Notes: generated by a model from the sequence alone, not told the origin. Shown: positions 8,125 through 17,355, numbered from the stretch's first letter. The stretch: DNA of 64,000 nucleotides from Thioclava sp. JE_KL1 (GCF_009296265.1 NZ_WBJS01000001.1:1-64000); one strand, 5' to 3'. Made by a program: numbers and translations.

Positions 8125-8550
8125 ATGCATCAAGATTGGATTTGGGGCCTCGTCGGAGGCCTGATGATTGGCGCGGGCGCTGGCCTGTTTCTGCTGGTCA
8201 ACGGCCGGATCATGGGCGCAAGCGGCATTATCGGCGGCTTGGTCGACGGCTCGGGCCGCGAGACTGTGTCCGAGCGCGTGGCCTTCCTCGGCGGGCTGAT
8301 CGCGGTGCCACCGCTTCTCGTGCCGCTTTACACAACAGTCGACACCCATATGACCAGTTCCGTCTGGGTGATCGTAGCCGCAGGCCTGATGGTGGGCCTG
8401 GGCACGCGGATCGCGAATGGCTGCACCTCGGGCCACGGCGTCTGCGGCATCTCGCGATTTTCGCTGCGCGGGATCGTCGCCACCGCCTTCTACCTGCTCG
8501 GCGGTGCGCTGGTCCTCGTGATCTTCCGGCATTTTCTGGGAGTGATCTGA
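8125..8550 (+). CDS. YeeE/YedE (DUF395) membrane transport protein, half 1
   Basis: The protein has 141 residues and about four membrane helices. It contains the family signature TRIANGCTSGHGVCGISRFS near residue 95, whose conserved Cys residues are used for thiosulfate/sulfur relay in YeeE (TsuA). It starts after a GGGAGAG site and overlaps the next gene by one base, so the two are translated together. Paired half-size YeeE/YedE proteins of this kind usually move sulfur compounds across the inner membrane and often sit with sulfide-responsive regulators. None is seen here. Confidence 0.85.
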   Translation: MHQDWIWGLVGGLMIGAGAGLFLLVNGRIMGASGIIGGLVDGSGRETVSERVAFLGGLIAVPPLLVPLYTTVDTHMTSSVWVIVAAGLMVGLGTRIANGCTSGHGVCGISRFSLRGIVATAFYLLGGALVLVIFRHFLGVI

Positions 8551-9050
8551 TGCGCAATTTCTTCGCATTCCTCTCGGGAGGGCTGTTCGGCGCGGGGCTT
8601 CTCGTGGCGGGCATGGTCGACACGAAAAAGGTGCAGGGCTGGCTCGACGTGTTCGGCGATTGGGATCCGACGCTGGCCTTCGTGATGGGCGGCGCGGTGA
8701 GCGTGATGTTCTTCGTCTGGATCTTCGCGAAGCGCCGCGAAACCTCGATGCTGGGCTCGCCGATGCCGGGGCCGTTTCCGCGGCTCGTGGATCGCAATCT
8801 CGTGCTCGGCTCGCTCCTGTTCGGCGCGGGTTGGGGCCTTGCGGGGCTCTGCCCCGGCCCCGCGATGGGCTCGCTATCCTTCAATGGCTGGGAGGGCTGG
8901 CTGTTCCTGATCGCCATGGGGGTCGGGATGGCCCTCGCACCGCGGGCGAAAGCGTGGCTGAGCGTTCTGGATCGCAGCACGCTGGAAGTGCCGCCCTGCG
9001 AGAACGGGACCAAAGAGACGCCCGCGACTTCGGCAACGCGCGGCGCGTAA
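8550..9050 (+). CDS. YeeE/YedE (DUF395/DUF6691) membrane transport protein, half 2
   Basis: The protein has 166 residues and four to five membrane helices. The signature LFGAGWGLAGLCPGPAMGSL lies near residue 100 with its conserved Cys. The start codon shares a base with the preceding stop (TGATG), which points to a two-subunit transporter. The C-terminal 30 residues are polar and probably cytosolic. The substrate is inferred to be thiosulfate or a related sulfur species from family knowledge only. Confidence 0.85.
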   Translation: MRNFFAFLSGGLFGAGLLVAGMVDTKKVQGWLDVFGDWDPTLAFVMGGAVSVMFFVWIFAKRRETSMLGSPMPGPFPRLVDRNLVLGSLLFGAGWGLAGLCPGPAMGSLSFNGWEGWLFLIAMGVGMALAPRAKAWLSVLDRSTLEVPPCENGTKETPATSATRGA

Positions 9051-9095
9051 GTCGCCGCAGCAGACCGCATTCGCGTCCCCTAGGGGGGGGCGCGT

Positions 9096-10331
9096 TCATA
9101 TGCCCGACTGGATCTTGAGCGGCGGCAGCGCGTCGTCGTCTTCCGTCGAGGAGAGTGCATCAAGATCGAGTGGCTCGCCAAAATCCATGTCGGGTTCAAG
9201 CCCGTCCAACCCGCGCGGCTCGGGCGCGTGGGCGGCATCGACGCCCTCCTCCGGGTCATAGGTCGGATCGAGCGGGTCGCCGAGGCTGGACAGGCCCGGC
9301 ACCTCGTCGAGCGTCGGAGCCTGCGCATAGGGCGACGCCCCGGCATCGAACGTCTCAGCCCCCCGGCCAGCACCATTCGCCGCCTCGTCTTCATCGCGCA
9401 GGCGCAGCGCACGTAGCCCGTGGCTTTGTCCCAGCCGCGCGAGCGAGAGCTTGCGCCGTCCCTGCGCCTCAAGCGTGATCTTCTCCAACGCGTCTTCCGG
9501 GATCGGGATCTCTTTGCCGGGGCGCAGCGTCAGCACGGCAGACAGCGGCAGCGTGACGCGGTGCAGGACCGCTTCGAGCTGCGCGGAGGCCGCCAGAATG
9601 GAGCGTTCGAACGTGTCGGACCAGTCGCGCGCGGGATCTTCGGGCGTGAAGCTTTCCGCCTTGGGCCCCGCACCGCCCTCCGGATTTTCGCCCGCCGCCG
9701 GGGCCGCGCGGCGCATCGCGGCGCCCCGCCCTTCGCGCGGAACCGCCCAAAGGAAGCCGCCGCTGCGTTCGCCCCCAGTGCCGAAGCCAAGCTGCGCCGT
9801 CCAGACGCGGTAGCTGACATCTTCCAGCAGTAGACCAAGCGGCCGGGGATCGTCGAGATGCGAGGCGAAGCGGAAGCCCCCAGCCCAGGAAATCGCCGGG
9901 TCACTGATCAAACCCTCCTCGATCTCGGCCAGCACCGCATCGACGAAATCGGCGGCGATGGCGGCATCGATCCGGGTGGGTTTGCGCGGAGCAGGCATGG
10001 TCTTGCCGAACCGCCCCATCGTCTGCATCTCGATCAGCGTGGCCAAGGTGGCAGGCGGCAAGGCTAGCACGCCAAGCGCCTCCCCCGGCCCTTCGATCAC
10101 CGCAAGCAGCGACAGATCTTCGAGCATCTCGGGCAGATCGGCGAGTGACCGCGTCGCCTCCTCGATCGAGGCGACCTGCAGCGGCAGTTCGAGCATATCC
10201 TGCGCGACCTTGGACAGCGCGAGCGTGATCGCGCGCGCAGGCGTAATCGGGGCCGTGCCCGCACCCGCCTTCGCCGCCTCGGTCTTACGCCGCAGCACCG
10301 ATGTCTCGCGCTCGTGAACCATGGCCTCCAT
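9096..10331 (-). CDS. FliM/FliN-like protein with C-terminal SpoA domain
   Basis: The protein has 411 residues. The N-terminal 250 residues are loosely FliM-like without a recognised motif. A SpoA (FliN/FliM C-terminal) domain is visible at about 265-325 (LPLSAVLTLRPGKEIPIP...RKLSLARLGQSHGLRAL). The last 80 residues are acidic and Pro-rich, probably disordered. In flagellar motors such domains build the C-ring; in type III secretion they build sorting platforms. No other flagellar or secretion gene is in the window, so this is an orphan gene. ATGs at 10331 and 10322 are both possible. Confidence 0.7.
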   Translation of the reverse strand: MEAMVHERETSVLRRKTEAAKAGAGTAPITPARAITLALSKVAQDMLELPLQVASIEEATRSLADLPEMLEDLSLLAVIEGPGEALGVLALPPATLATLIEMQTMGRFGKTMPAPRKPTRIDAAIAADFVDAVLAEIEEGLISDPAISWAGGFRFASHLDDPRPLGLLLEDVSYRVWTAQLGFGTGGERSGGFLWAVPREGRGAAMRRAAPAAGENPEGGAGPKAESFTPEDPARDWSDTFERSILAASAQLEAVLHRVTLPLSAVLTLRPGKEIPIPEDALEKITLEAQGRRKLSLARLGQSHGLRALRLRDEDEAANGAGRGAETFDAGASPYAQAPTLDEVPGLSSLGDPLDPTYDPEEGVDAAHAPEPRGLDGLEPDMDFGEPLDLDALSSTEDDDALPPLKIQSGI

Positions 10332-10412
10332 CCACCCGCCTTCGGGGTCTCATGGCTCAGCTTTGGCAGATCGAGGTTTACAAAACGTTGAAAATGCCCC
10401 GCGTTTCTCGGC

Positions 10413-13139
10413 TTAGCGCGAAAGGGCCGCGCTTTCCGAAGGCGGGTCGGAGGGCGCGCGCTGATCGCTGCGCCTCAGCGGCAGACTGATGCGGAATGCG
10501 GCCCCGCCCTGCCCCGGCACGTAGTCGATCGTGCCGCCGAGATTGGTCATGATCTCGCGGCAGATCGCGAGGCCGAGGCCCGCACTGCCAGCGCGGCTTT
10601 GATCGGTCAGCCGGGCGAATTTCTCGAAGATCAGCTTCTGGCTCTTCTTCGGAATGCCCGCGCCGTTGTCGATGAAGTCGATCTGCACCCGCTTGCCGCG
10701 GCGCTTCACCTCGATCCGCAGCACCGCCTTCTCGGCATCGCAATACTTCCGCGCGTTCGAGATGAGGTTGATCATCACCTGCACCAGCCGATCGGCATCG
10801 GTGAAGATCGGCATATGCTCGGTCGGGAAATCGCGTTCAATGCGGAAGGCGCGCTCGGGCTGGGTCGAGGAGGCCGATTGCACCGCGCGGTTGATCAGGT
10901 CGTGCAGATTGGCGACCGAGACATTGAGCTGTGCGCGGCGGTTCTCCAGCACGGAGAGATCGAGCAGATCGTCGAGCAGACGGGTCAAGCGGCGCGCTTC
11001 CTCGTGGATGATCTCGGCATATTGCGCGCGCATCGAATCCGGCAGATCGGGCTCCATCAGGATTTCCGAGAAGGCGCGGATCGAGGTCATCGGCGTTCGC
11101 AGTTCGTGGCTGATCTGGCTGAGGAAGCTGTCCTTTTGCACCGACAGATCCTGCAGCTTGTCATTGGCCTCGCGCAGCGCGCGCGCCACCCGCGCGAGCT
11201 CCTCGGACTTCGCCTCGAGCCGCGCGGTGTATTCCTTGGCCTCCGCCGTCTCGCCCGCCACGGCGATCAGATCCTGCATCGACACGGAGGTGCCCCCGGT
11301 GAGCTGTGCGATCATCGCATGCGCCGTCGAAGCCCCGACCGAGCCTGCCAGTTTCCGCTCCAGCCGGGCGAGGAAATCGGGCGTGGTGTCGGGCAGGAAC
11401 CCGGCCTTACCCTGCCCCGCCGCCTGCGCCTGAAAGAAATGTTGCGCAGGCTCGGCGCCCAGAATCCGCTGCGACATCGACAGCAGGTCCTCGGCCTCGG
11501 CGCCGCCTTGCACCCAAGAGCGCGCGGCGGGGCTTTGATCGTAGATGTTCACGAAGGCCACGCCCTGCAGCCGCTCCATCGGGCCGGGAAAGGACAGCAT
11601 CGAGAAGACCAGAAAGGCCAGCGTGTTGAACAGCAGCGACCAGAACAGCGCATGCAGCAGCGGATCGAGCCCCGCGATCCCGAACAGCGCATGCGGGCGC
11701 AGCCATTCGAACCCGAACAGCCCGTGATCCAGAACGATCTGCGGTATCAGCCCGGCATCGCCCACCGAGGGCAGAAAGAGCGTATAGGCCCAAAGCGCGA
11801 AGCCGATCACCAGCCCCGCCGCCGCCCCCACATGGGTCGCGCCGCGCCAGAAGATGCCGCCGATCAGCGCGGGCAGCACCTGCGCCGCGCCCACGAAGGC
11901 GATCAGGCCGATCGCCGCCAGCGCCTCGGAGCCGCCCGACATCCGGTAATAGGCATAGCCCATCGCGAGCACCGCGATGATCGAGACCCGGCGCGAGGCC
12001 AGAACCAGCCCACGCACATCACCCTGAGCGCGCGGGCCCTCCCGGCGCAGCGCCAGCCACAGCGGCGTCACGATATGGTTCGAGACCATCGTCGCCAGCG
12101 CAATCGCGGCGACGATCACCATCGACGTCGCCGAGGAAAACCCGCCGAGGAAGGCCAGCAGCGCCAGCTTCCCCTGCCCCTCCGACAGCGGCAGCGTGAG
12201 CACGAAGAGGTCGGGGTTCGCGCCCTCGGGCATCCGCTCCAGCCCCATCACTGCGATCGGCACGACGAAGAGGCTCATCAGCATCAGATAGGCCGGAAAG
12301 GCCCAGCTAGCGGTCGCGAGGTGCCGCTCGTCGACATTCTCCACGACGAGCACCTGAAACATCCGCGGCAAGGTCAGGATCGCGGCCGCGGAGACGAAGG
12401 TCAGCCCCGCGAAGCGTCCCGGATGGAGGTTCCATTCCGCGATCTTCGAAGCGTCGATCCGCGAGAGCATGTCCATCGGCCCGCCACCCAGCCCCCAGAC
12501 GACGAAGACGCCCACCGCGACAAGCGCGACCAGCTTCACCACCGCCTCCAGCGCGATGGCGGTGACGACACCGTGGTGACGCTCGTTCGCATCGAGGTTT
12601 CGGGTGCCGAAGAGGATAGTGAAGATCGCAAGCCCGCCCGCGATCCACAGCGCCGTAGCGCCTTGATCGGGCAGCGCCCAGCCCTCGGGCGTGCCAGCCG
12701 CGAAGACGCCGAAGCTCAGCGTCACCGATTGCAGTTGCAGCGCGATGTAGGGCGTGGCGGCTGCGACCGACATCAGCGTGACGATGACGCCCAGCGTGTT
12801 CGACTTGCCGTAGCGGCTGGAAATCAGGTCCGCGATAGAGGTCACGCGATGGGTGCGCCCGATCCGCACGAGCTTGCGCAACACCCACCACCAGCCGACG
12901 AAGACCAGCGTCGGGCCAAGGTAGATCGTCAGGAATTCCAGCCCCGAGCGCGCCGCGTAGCCGACCGCGCCGTAGAAGGTCCAGGCGGTGCAGTAGATCG
13001 ACAGCGACAGCGTGTAGATCACCGGCGAGCGCAGGAAGCGCAGGCGGCGGCGCTGCGCCCGGCGTTCGGCCACGAACGCCACCGAGAAGAGCACGATCAC
13101 ATAGGTCAGGCAGACCGCGACGAGATTATTGAAGGGCAT
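10413..13139 (-). CDS. Sodium:solute symporter-type sensor histidine kinase (CbrA/CrbS-like)
   Basis: The protein has 908 residues from the ATG at 13139. Residues 1-500 form an SLC5-type sodium:solute symporter domain with about 12-13 helices. A linker with a coiled coil (about 620-670) leads to a HisKA domain with phosphorylatable His near 678 (SHELRTPMTSIRAF). The HATPase_c domain has N-box NLISNARKY, G1 DNGAGIPKK and G2 GSAGLGLAI. The design is that of CbrA/CrbS kinases, which couple uptake or sensing of a small solute (His, acetate) to signalling. It is last in a three-gene operon with a CheY-like regulator and a small membrane protein. Confidence 0.9.
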   Translation of the reverse strand: MPFNNLVAVCLTYVIVLFSVAFVAERRAQRRRLRFLRSPVIYTLSLSIYCTAWTFYGAVGYAARSGLEFLTIYLGPTLVFVGWWWVLRKLVRIGRTHRVTSIADLISSRYGKSNTLGVIVTLMSVAAATPYIALQLQSVTLSFGVFAAGTPEGWALPDQGATALWIAGGLAIFTILFGTRNLDANERHHGVVTAIALEAVVKLVALVAVGVFVVWGLGGGPMDMLSRIDASKIAEWNLHPGRFAGLTFVSAAAILTLPRMFQVLVVENVDERHLATASWAFPAYLMLMSLFVVPIAVMGLERMPEGANPDLFVLTLPLSEGQGKLALLAFLGGFSSATSMVIVAAIALATMVSNHIVTPLWLALRREGPRAQGDVRGLVLASRRVSIIAVLAMGYAYYRMSGGSEALAAIGLIAFVGAAQVLPALIGGIFWRGATHVGAAAGLVIGFALWAYTLFLPSVGDAGLIPQIVLDHGLFGFEWLRPHALFGIAGLDPLLHALFWSLLFNTLAFLVFSMLSFPGPMERLQGVAFVNIYDQSPAARSWVQGGAEAEDLLSMSQRILGAEPAQHFFQAQAAGQGKAGFLPDTTPDFLARLERKLAGSVGASTAHAMIAQLTGGTSVSMQDLIAVAGETAEAKEYTARLEAKSEELARVARALREANDKLQDLSVQKDSFLSQISHELRTPMTSIRAFSEILMEPDLPDSMRAQYAEIIHEEARRLTRLLDDLLDLSVLENRRAQLNVSVANLHDLINRAVQSASSTQPERAFRIERDFPTEHMPIFTDADRLVQVMINLISNARKYCDAEKAVLRIEVKRRGKRVQIDFIDNGAGIPKKSQKLIFEKFARLTDQSRAGSAGLGLAICREIMTNLGGTIDYVPGQGGAAFRISLPLRRSDQRAPSDPPSESAALSR

Positions 13140-13140
13140 C

Positions 13141-13479
13141 TCAGCCCTCCGGCGGCGGCGCGTCCGACGCGCGGCTGGCGGTTGCGGCGGCGGTCGGGGC
13201 CTCGCCCTCGCCATTGCCTTCGGGCACGTCCTCTGCGTTGAGCACCGGGCCAAGCCCGCGGGAGATGGCGAAAGCCGCGAGGATCAGCACGATCCAGACC
13301 GCGAAAAGGTAGAGCCCGCCGCGCCCGGTGTCGGGCACCGGGGTCTGCGCAGGATGCCACAGACCCGGCATCATGATCAGCACCAGCCCGACAATCGGCA
13401 AAAGCCGCGCCGCATCCATCAGGCGGCGGCGGCGATAGGAACGGCGGGCAAGAAAGAGCGGCTGGCCCGTCTGCGGCAT
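13141..13479 (-). CDS. Small membrane protein in the sensor kinase operon
   Basis: The protein has 112 residues with two hydrophobic helices (about 25-42, LLPIVGLVLIMMPGLW; and 55-75, GLYLFAVWIVLILAAFAI). A basic N-terminus and an Ala/Gly/Pro-rich acidic C-terminal tail flank them. Its start overlaps the response regulator stop (TGATG), and the kinase starts one base after its stop. Such a small subunit resembles the DUF4212-type partners of symporter domains, but I cannot confirm the family. It may assemble with the symporter half of the kinase. Confidence 0.75.
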   Translation of the reverse strand: MPQTGQPLFLARRSYRRRRLMDAARLLPIVGLVLIMMPGLWHPAQTPVPDTGRGGLYLFAVWIVLILAAFAISRGLGPVLNAEDVPEGNGEGEAPTAAATASRASDAPPPEG

Positions 13480-13874
13480 CAGGCGGGCTCCCGGCGCGCA
13501 GCGCCCCCGCCCGTGATCGCTTCGAGCTGATCGAGCACATCGCCATTGGCAAACGGCTTGGCAAGGAAGGCCGTCGCACCGGCGCGGGTCGCGGCATCGC
13601 GGTCGCGCCCCTGCCCGCGCGCGCTGAGCATCAGAACGGGCAAATCGCGCAGCGCGGCATCCGCGCGCATATCGGCAAGGATTTCGAGACCGGACCGCCC
13701 CGGCAGCATCAGATCGAGGATGATTGCATCGGGCGGATCGCCGGTGATGCGCGCAATTGCCCGCGCGCCGTCTTCGAGCACCGACACCGTCCAGCCCGCA
13801 CGCGTCAGGATGAACCGGATCGCTTCCGCGATATGCGGCTCGTCCTCGATCAACAGCACCTGTCTTTGCGCCAT
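13479..13874 (-). CDS. Single-domain response regulator (CheY-like receiver)
   Basis: The protein has 131 residues from the ATG at 13874, six bases after a GAGGGGG ribosome site. The receiver fold is complete: acidic pocket EDE near residue 10, phospho-acceptor Asp in ILDLMLPG near 54, Thr/Ser in LMLSARG near 82, and Lys in LAKPF near 104. There is no output domain. It is co-transcribed with and translationally coupled to the membrane protein and the symporter-type kinase, so it is most likely their phosphorylation target or an intermediate to another regulator. Confidence 0.9.
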   Translation of the reverse strand: MAQRQVLLIEDEPHIAEAIRFILTRAGWTVSVLEDGARAIARITGDPPDAIILDLMLPGRSGLEILADMRADAALRDLPVLMLSARGQGRDRDAATRAGATAFLAKPFANGDVLDQLEAITGGGAARREPA

Positions 13875-13925
13875 AGCCATCCCCCTCACCCGACTATCGC
13901 CACCGTGTCGCGCCCTGTCAAACCC

Positions 13926-15284
13926 TCACGCCCTCCCCGCCGACGCATCTGCGACGATCGAGGGCTCGCGCCGCCCCGGACACTCGCCACGCGGGCAGAT
14001 ACGGCACGACGCGCCGATCGGGCGCGCCGGTGCATCAGCGCTCTGCGCGGGCGCCGGCAGGATCAGCATGGTGGCGCGCATCAGCACCGGACCGTCGAAC
14101 CCCGTCGGGCGCGGCTCGGAGACGGCATAGGTCAGGAAGCGTTGCGGCAAGCGCCCCGCCATATCGACCAGCGCCCGGATCGGCTGCATCGGCCGTGCAA
14201 GCGCCTCATAAAGCGGCCAGAGCGGACAGGCCGCGGCGAAGCGCGGCAGCAGAAACCCGGGGGCTGCGCGGCGGAAGGTCAGCGTGCCCGAGCCGTCGCA
14301 GACCACCAACCCCGGTTGGCCAAGCCCCGGCGCGCCCTCTGGCAACGCCGCGAGCCGCCGCAACACCTGCGCAAGCGGCACGGCGAAGCGCGCCGCCAGC
14401 GCACCCGGATCGGGGCCGAGCTCGGCCAGAGCCGCCAGCACCGGGTCCAGCGGCAAGGCGCGCGCATCCTCCGCCTGCCTCTGAAGATGGCCGCGCGCCA
14501 GTTCCCGGGCCGCCGAGGACGCCAATTCCGGCGCGCCCGCGATCAGTTCGGCCGGATCGGTCCCGCCTCCCTCCAGTTCCGGAAAATGCCAGCCGCGCGC
14601 CTCGAGCCACGCCTCGAGTTGTTCTTGCGGCGAGGACAGGCCTGTCTCCGCGGTTTCCATCTCGTCGAGATAGCCGACCAGCGCCTCCGCCGTTCCCGAA
14701 AGGCGCAGGCTTTCCTCCTGGATCGTGTTGAGAAACCGCGCGCGCCATTCCGGCTCGATATCCTCGGTCTCGACAAGGATTGCGGCGGTGGAGCGCAGCG
14801 ATGTCACCGCCGAAAGGACCTCATGCAGCGAGGTCAGCAGGAACGGGTCCTGCGCCATACGCTCGGCATAGGTTTCGACCACGCGCTCCAACTCGGCCAG
14901 CCGCGCCTGACGGTTCACCAGAAGCGCGGCCCAAGCCGGGAAGCGACCGACGAATTCCTCGATCCGGTCGAGATCGGGCGCGGCTTGGCTGGTACCACCT
15001 GCGCCATTGCCGCCGCCTGTCTCGGCCAGTTCCAGCGACGCGACCGCTTCGCGCAGCCCTGCGAACAACGCCCCTTCCGCCCCCTCGCCCAGCGTGACCG
15101 GATCGACGCCCATCGCACCCGCGATCCGCTCGATCAACGCATCGCTGACACGGCGGCGGTTGTGTTCGATCAGGTTGAGATAGGCTGCCGAAATCCCGGA
15201 GGCTCGCGCCAGTTCAGCCTGCTTCAAGCCAAGCGCATTGCGCCGCTCGCGGATGCGGGTGCCGGTCAGCGGGGAACGGGCCAT
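13926..15284 (-). CDS. XRE-family regulator with short-chain acyl-CoA-type domain (ScfR/RamB-like)
   Basis: The protein has 452 residues; the start at 15284 follows GGAGGAG by five bases. Residues 1-60 form a Cro/C1-type helix-turn-helix (LGLKQAELARASGISAAYLNLIEHNRR). The rest matches the long ScfR/RamB/MccR type. The C-terminal region has a Cys cluster (CRICPRGECPGRREP) typical of the DUF2083-type domain. Family members control acetate, propionate, glyoxylate-shunt or methylcitrate genes in response to acyl-CoA. Repeated TTTACA elements lie just upstream and suggest autoregulation. It is adjacent to the CbrA/CrbS-like operon. Confidence 0.82.
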   Translation of the reverse strand: MARSPLTGTRIRERRNALGLKQAELARASGISAAYLNLIEHNRRRVSDALIERIAGAMGVDPVTLGEGAEGALFAGLREAVASLELAETGGGNGAGGTSQAAPDLDRIEEFVGRFPAWAALLVNRQARLAELERVVETYAERMAQDPFLLTSLHEVLSAVTSLRSTAAILVETEDIEPEWRARFLNTIQEESLRLSGTAEALVGYLDEMETAETGLSSPQEQLEAWLEARGWHFPELEGGGTDPAELIAGAPELASSAARELARGHLQRQAEDARALPLDPVLAALAELGPDPGALAARFAVPLAQVLRRLAALPEGAPGLGQPGLVVCDGSGTLTFRRAAPGFLLPRFAAACPLWPLYEALARPMQPIRALVDMAGRLPQRFLTYAVSEPRPTGFDGPVLMRATMLILPAPAQSADAPARPIGASCRICPRGECPGRREPSIVADASAGRA

Positions 15285-15306
15285 GTAAACTCCTCCTGCA
15301 CCCGTT

Positions 15307-15353
15307 TTTACAAACAAGTGCAGAAGAAGAAAATAGTTTTACAGCGGTTTACA
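15307..15353. promoter_or_regulatory. TTTACA repeats upstream of the ScfR-like gene
   Basis: TTTACA occurs three times, at 15307-15312, 15338-15343 and 15348-15353; the last two starts are ten bases apart (one helical turn). The first lies within the palindromic GTTTTTACAAAC. They lie between the ScfR-like gene and the lipoprotein gene, within 70 bases of the regulator start. A and T runs are rare in this genome, so an operator for the neighbouring XRE regulator is plausible. Confidence 0.4.
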
Positions 15354-15358
15354 GGACC

Positions 15359-15526
15359 TCAGCAGGATCCCGTTCCAGAGGGCGCGACCGTGGCCATGCC
15401 CGATATGCCCCCGACACCCGGCTCGCATTCCCCGATATCGCGTTCAAGCTGCGTACAGCCTGCAAACGCGACCAACGCGACGAGCGCGGCAAGCTGTGCG
15501 GCGGTTGCGAAAAAGCGGTTTTTCAT
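15359..15526 (-). CDS. Small lipoprotein
   Basis: The protein has 55 residues from the ATG at 15526, which follows GGAGAGA. A type II signal peptide (MKNRFFATAAQLAALVALVAF) ends in the lipobox AFAG-C near residue 25. The mature part is only about 30 residues (ending GGISGMATVAPSGTGSC) with two more Cys that could form a disulfide. It should be anchored to the outer or inner membrane by lipid. Tiny Cys-containing lipoproteins of this form are common in Rhodobacterales and their function is unknown to me. Confidence 0.7.
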   Translation of the reverse strand: MKNRFFATAAQLAALVALVAFAGCTQLERDIGECEPGVGGISGMATVAPSGTGSC

Positions 15527-15697
15527 GGCTCTCTCCAATTCTCGGCATGGGACGATTTCCCCATATGTCATTCTACATTGCCGGACTGTTCGCTCTATGA
15601 TCGACGTCAATTCCCGGCCCGATTTGACAGCTCCGCCCGATGCGCCATCATCAATGCGGCAGCGCAGCATAGCGCGCGGCAATTCGCGGAGACCCGG

Positions 15698-16846
15698 ATG
15701 GAGCCCGAGACGATCGAGACCGAACTGGCCAGCGCCATCGATACGGCGCAGAAATTCCTGCCGGACTGGGCGGTGGCGCTAATCGCCTATGTTATGGCGG
15801 CGCTGATCGCGCTGCTGCTGTTTAGGGTGTTGTTCACGGCGCTCAACCGCGCGGTGGCCGATCGCGATCTGTTCTGGCGCTCGCTTGTCGCGCGGGGGGC
15901 GCAACCGATGCGGTTGATCCTGCTGATCGCGGCGCTTGGCTTTGCGAACGGGCTCGCGCCAGCCAGCGCCGCAGTCACCGGTGCAATCACCCATATTCTG
16001 TTGGTCGCGCTGATCCTGTGCCTCGCCTGGATCGCATATACCGCGCTTTACATCTGGACGACGATCCATCTGCGGCGCTTCAAGCTCGACGCGGAAGACA
16101 ACCTGCTGGCGCGCAAGCACGTCACCCAGACCCGCATCCTGATGCGTGTGGCGAAAGTGATGATCGTCATCCTCGCGGTCGCAGCCGCCCTGATGACCTT
16201 CCCCGCCGTGCGCCAATATGGCGTGTCGCTTCTGGCGGCGGGTGGCGCGGCGGGTATCGTGGTTGGTCTTGCACTGCAGCCGGTGCTCAAGAACCTCTTT
16301 GCGGGCATCCAGCTTGCCCTGACCCAGCCGATCCGTATCGACGACGCACTGATCGTCGAGGGCGAATGGGGCAATGTCGAAGAAATTACATCGACTTATG
16401 TCGTGATCCGCATCTGGGATTGGCGGCGGCTGGTTGTTCCGTTGAGCTATTTCATCGAACAACCTTTCCAGAACTGGACTCGCGAAAGCGCCGATCTGAT
16501 CGGCACCGTTATGATCTACCTCGACCACACCGCAGACGTCGCCGCGATCCGCGCGAAGGCTGAAGAGATCACCCGCGCCGATCCGCTCTGGGACGGCAAG
16601 GTCTTTGCCCTGCAGGTGACCGATTTCCGCGAGCGGGTGATGGAGGTGCGTATCCTCGCCTCCGCGCGCAACGGTCCGCGCACCTACGATTTGCGCTGCC
16701 ATATCCGCGAGGAATTGGTGGCGTGGCTTCAAGCCGAGATGCCGCATGCCCTGCCCCGCACCCGGGCCGATCTGTCGCCGGCAGAGGCTGCATTCCTCGG
16801 CACACCCTCTGGCGAAGCTTCGTCAACTGACGCGCCCTCCCGCTAA
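15698..16846 (+). CDS. MscS-family mechanosensitive ion channel
   Basis: The protein has 382 residues; the ATG at 15698 follows CGGAG. Four to five membrane helices (about 25-190) end in a pore-lining segment rich in Gly/Ala (LLAAGGAAGIVVGLALQPVLKNLFAGI). The beta domain follows (ITQPIR-like LTQPIRIDDALIVEG; VVPLSYFIEQPFQNWTR), then a mixed cytosolic domain to residue 340. Members open on membrane tension to release osmolytes at hypo-osmotic shock. It stands alone, divergent from the small lipoprotein. Confidence 0.92.
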   Translation: MEPETIETELASAIDTAQKFLPDWAVALIAYVMAALIALLLFRVLFTALNRAVADRDLFWRSLVARGAQPMRLILLIAALGFANGLAPASAAVTGAITHILLVALILCLAWIAYTALYIWTTIHLRRFKLDAEDNLLARKHVTQTRILMRVAKVMIVILAVAAALMTFPAVRQYGVSLLAAGGAAGIVVGLALQPVLKNLFAGIQLALTQPIRIDDALIVEGEWGNVEEITSTYVVIRIWDWRRLVVPLSYFIEQPFQNWTRESADLIGTVMIYLDHTADVAAIRAKAEEITRADPLWDGKVFALQVTDFRERVMEVRILASARNGPRTYDLRCHIREELVAWLQAEMPHALPRTRADLSPAEAAFLGTPSGEASSTDAPSR

Positions 16847-16890
16847 GGGCTCGTTGCAGGCACACTCCAACAGGCCGCCGCGGTTCGCCG

Positions 16891-17355
16891 CTAATCGAAG
16901 GCCCCGAAATGCGCCCCGTAATTCACCGCGCGGTTGGAGCACTTATCCATCGCATCCACGAGCCATTGGCGATCGGGCACAGGTCTGCCGATCAGATGGT
17001 GCCCGAGCGCATCTTCGCCCTTCGCGATATTGCCCGCAACATCGCCGCTGAATGTCAGCAGGCGCTTCAGCCAGAAATCCTGCGCCTGCCCGATATATCC
17101 CCCGCTTCCGCCGCCCGAGAGCGCACGGACCACGGCGAGGCAATAGGCGGCCTCGATCGGCTGGGTGGGCGTGTCGAAAAGGTAGCTCGGCGGAGCCGCG
17201 AACTGGCTTTTCCATGCGAGGTAGAACAGCCCGCCCGCGACGCTGATCACGACGACCGCGTAGAACGCGGTCAGGGCCGGGTGCGTGCGCTGCTGACGCC
17301 TGCGAGCCCGTGCGCGGGCGCGCGCACGCTGCGCGGTCATTGATCGATCGGCCAT
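16891..17355 (-). CDS. Single-pass membrane protein, unknown
   Basis: The protein has 154 residues. A strongly basic N-terminus (RARARARARRRQQR, about 10-23) precedes one membrane helix (about 28-48), and the remaining 100 residues probably lie in the periplasm. The C-terminal part has two Cys (CLAVV; DKCSNR) that may pair. No family is recognised. It is monocistronic, with 44 bp to the convergent MscS gene. Confidence 0.72.
   Translation of the reverse strand: MADRSMTAQRARARARARRRQQRTHPALTAFYAVVVISVAGGLFYLAWKSQFAAPPSYLFDTPTQPIEAAYCLAVVRALSGGGSGGYIGQAQDFWLKRLLTFSGDVAGNIAKGEDALGHHLIGRPVPDRQWLVDAMDKCSNRAVNYGAHFGAFD

Noticed and set aside
8106-9050. Single 314-codon frame over both YeeE/YedE genes
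   Set aside because: Its first 148 codons are Arg-rich and unlike the family. Two overlapping genes with correct motifs explain the region better.
10599-13241. 880-codon plus-strand frame opposite the sensor kinase
   Set aside because: Kinase and symporter motifs are intact on the minus strand. The plus frame is a charged low-complexity shadow.
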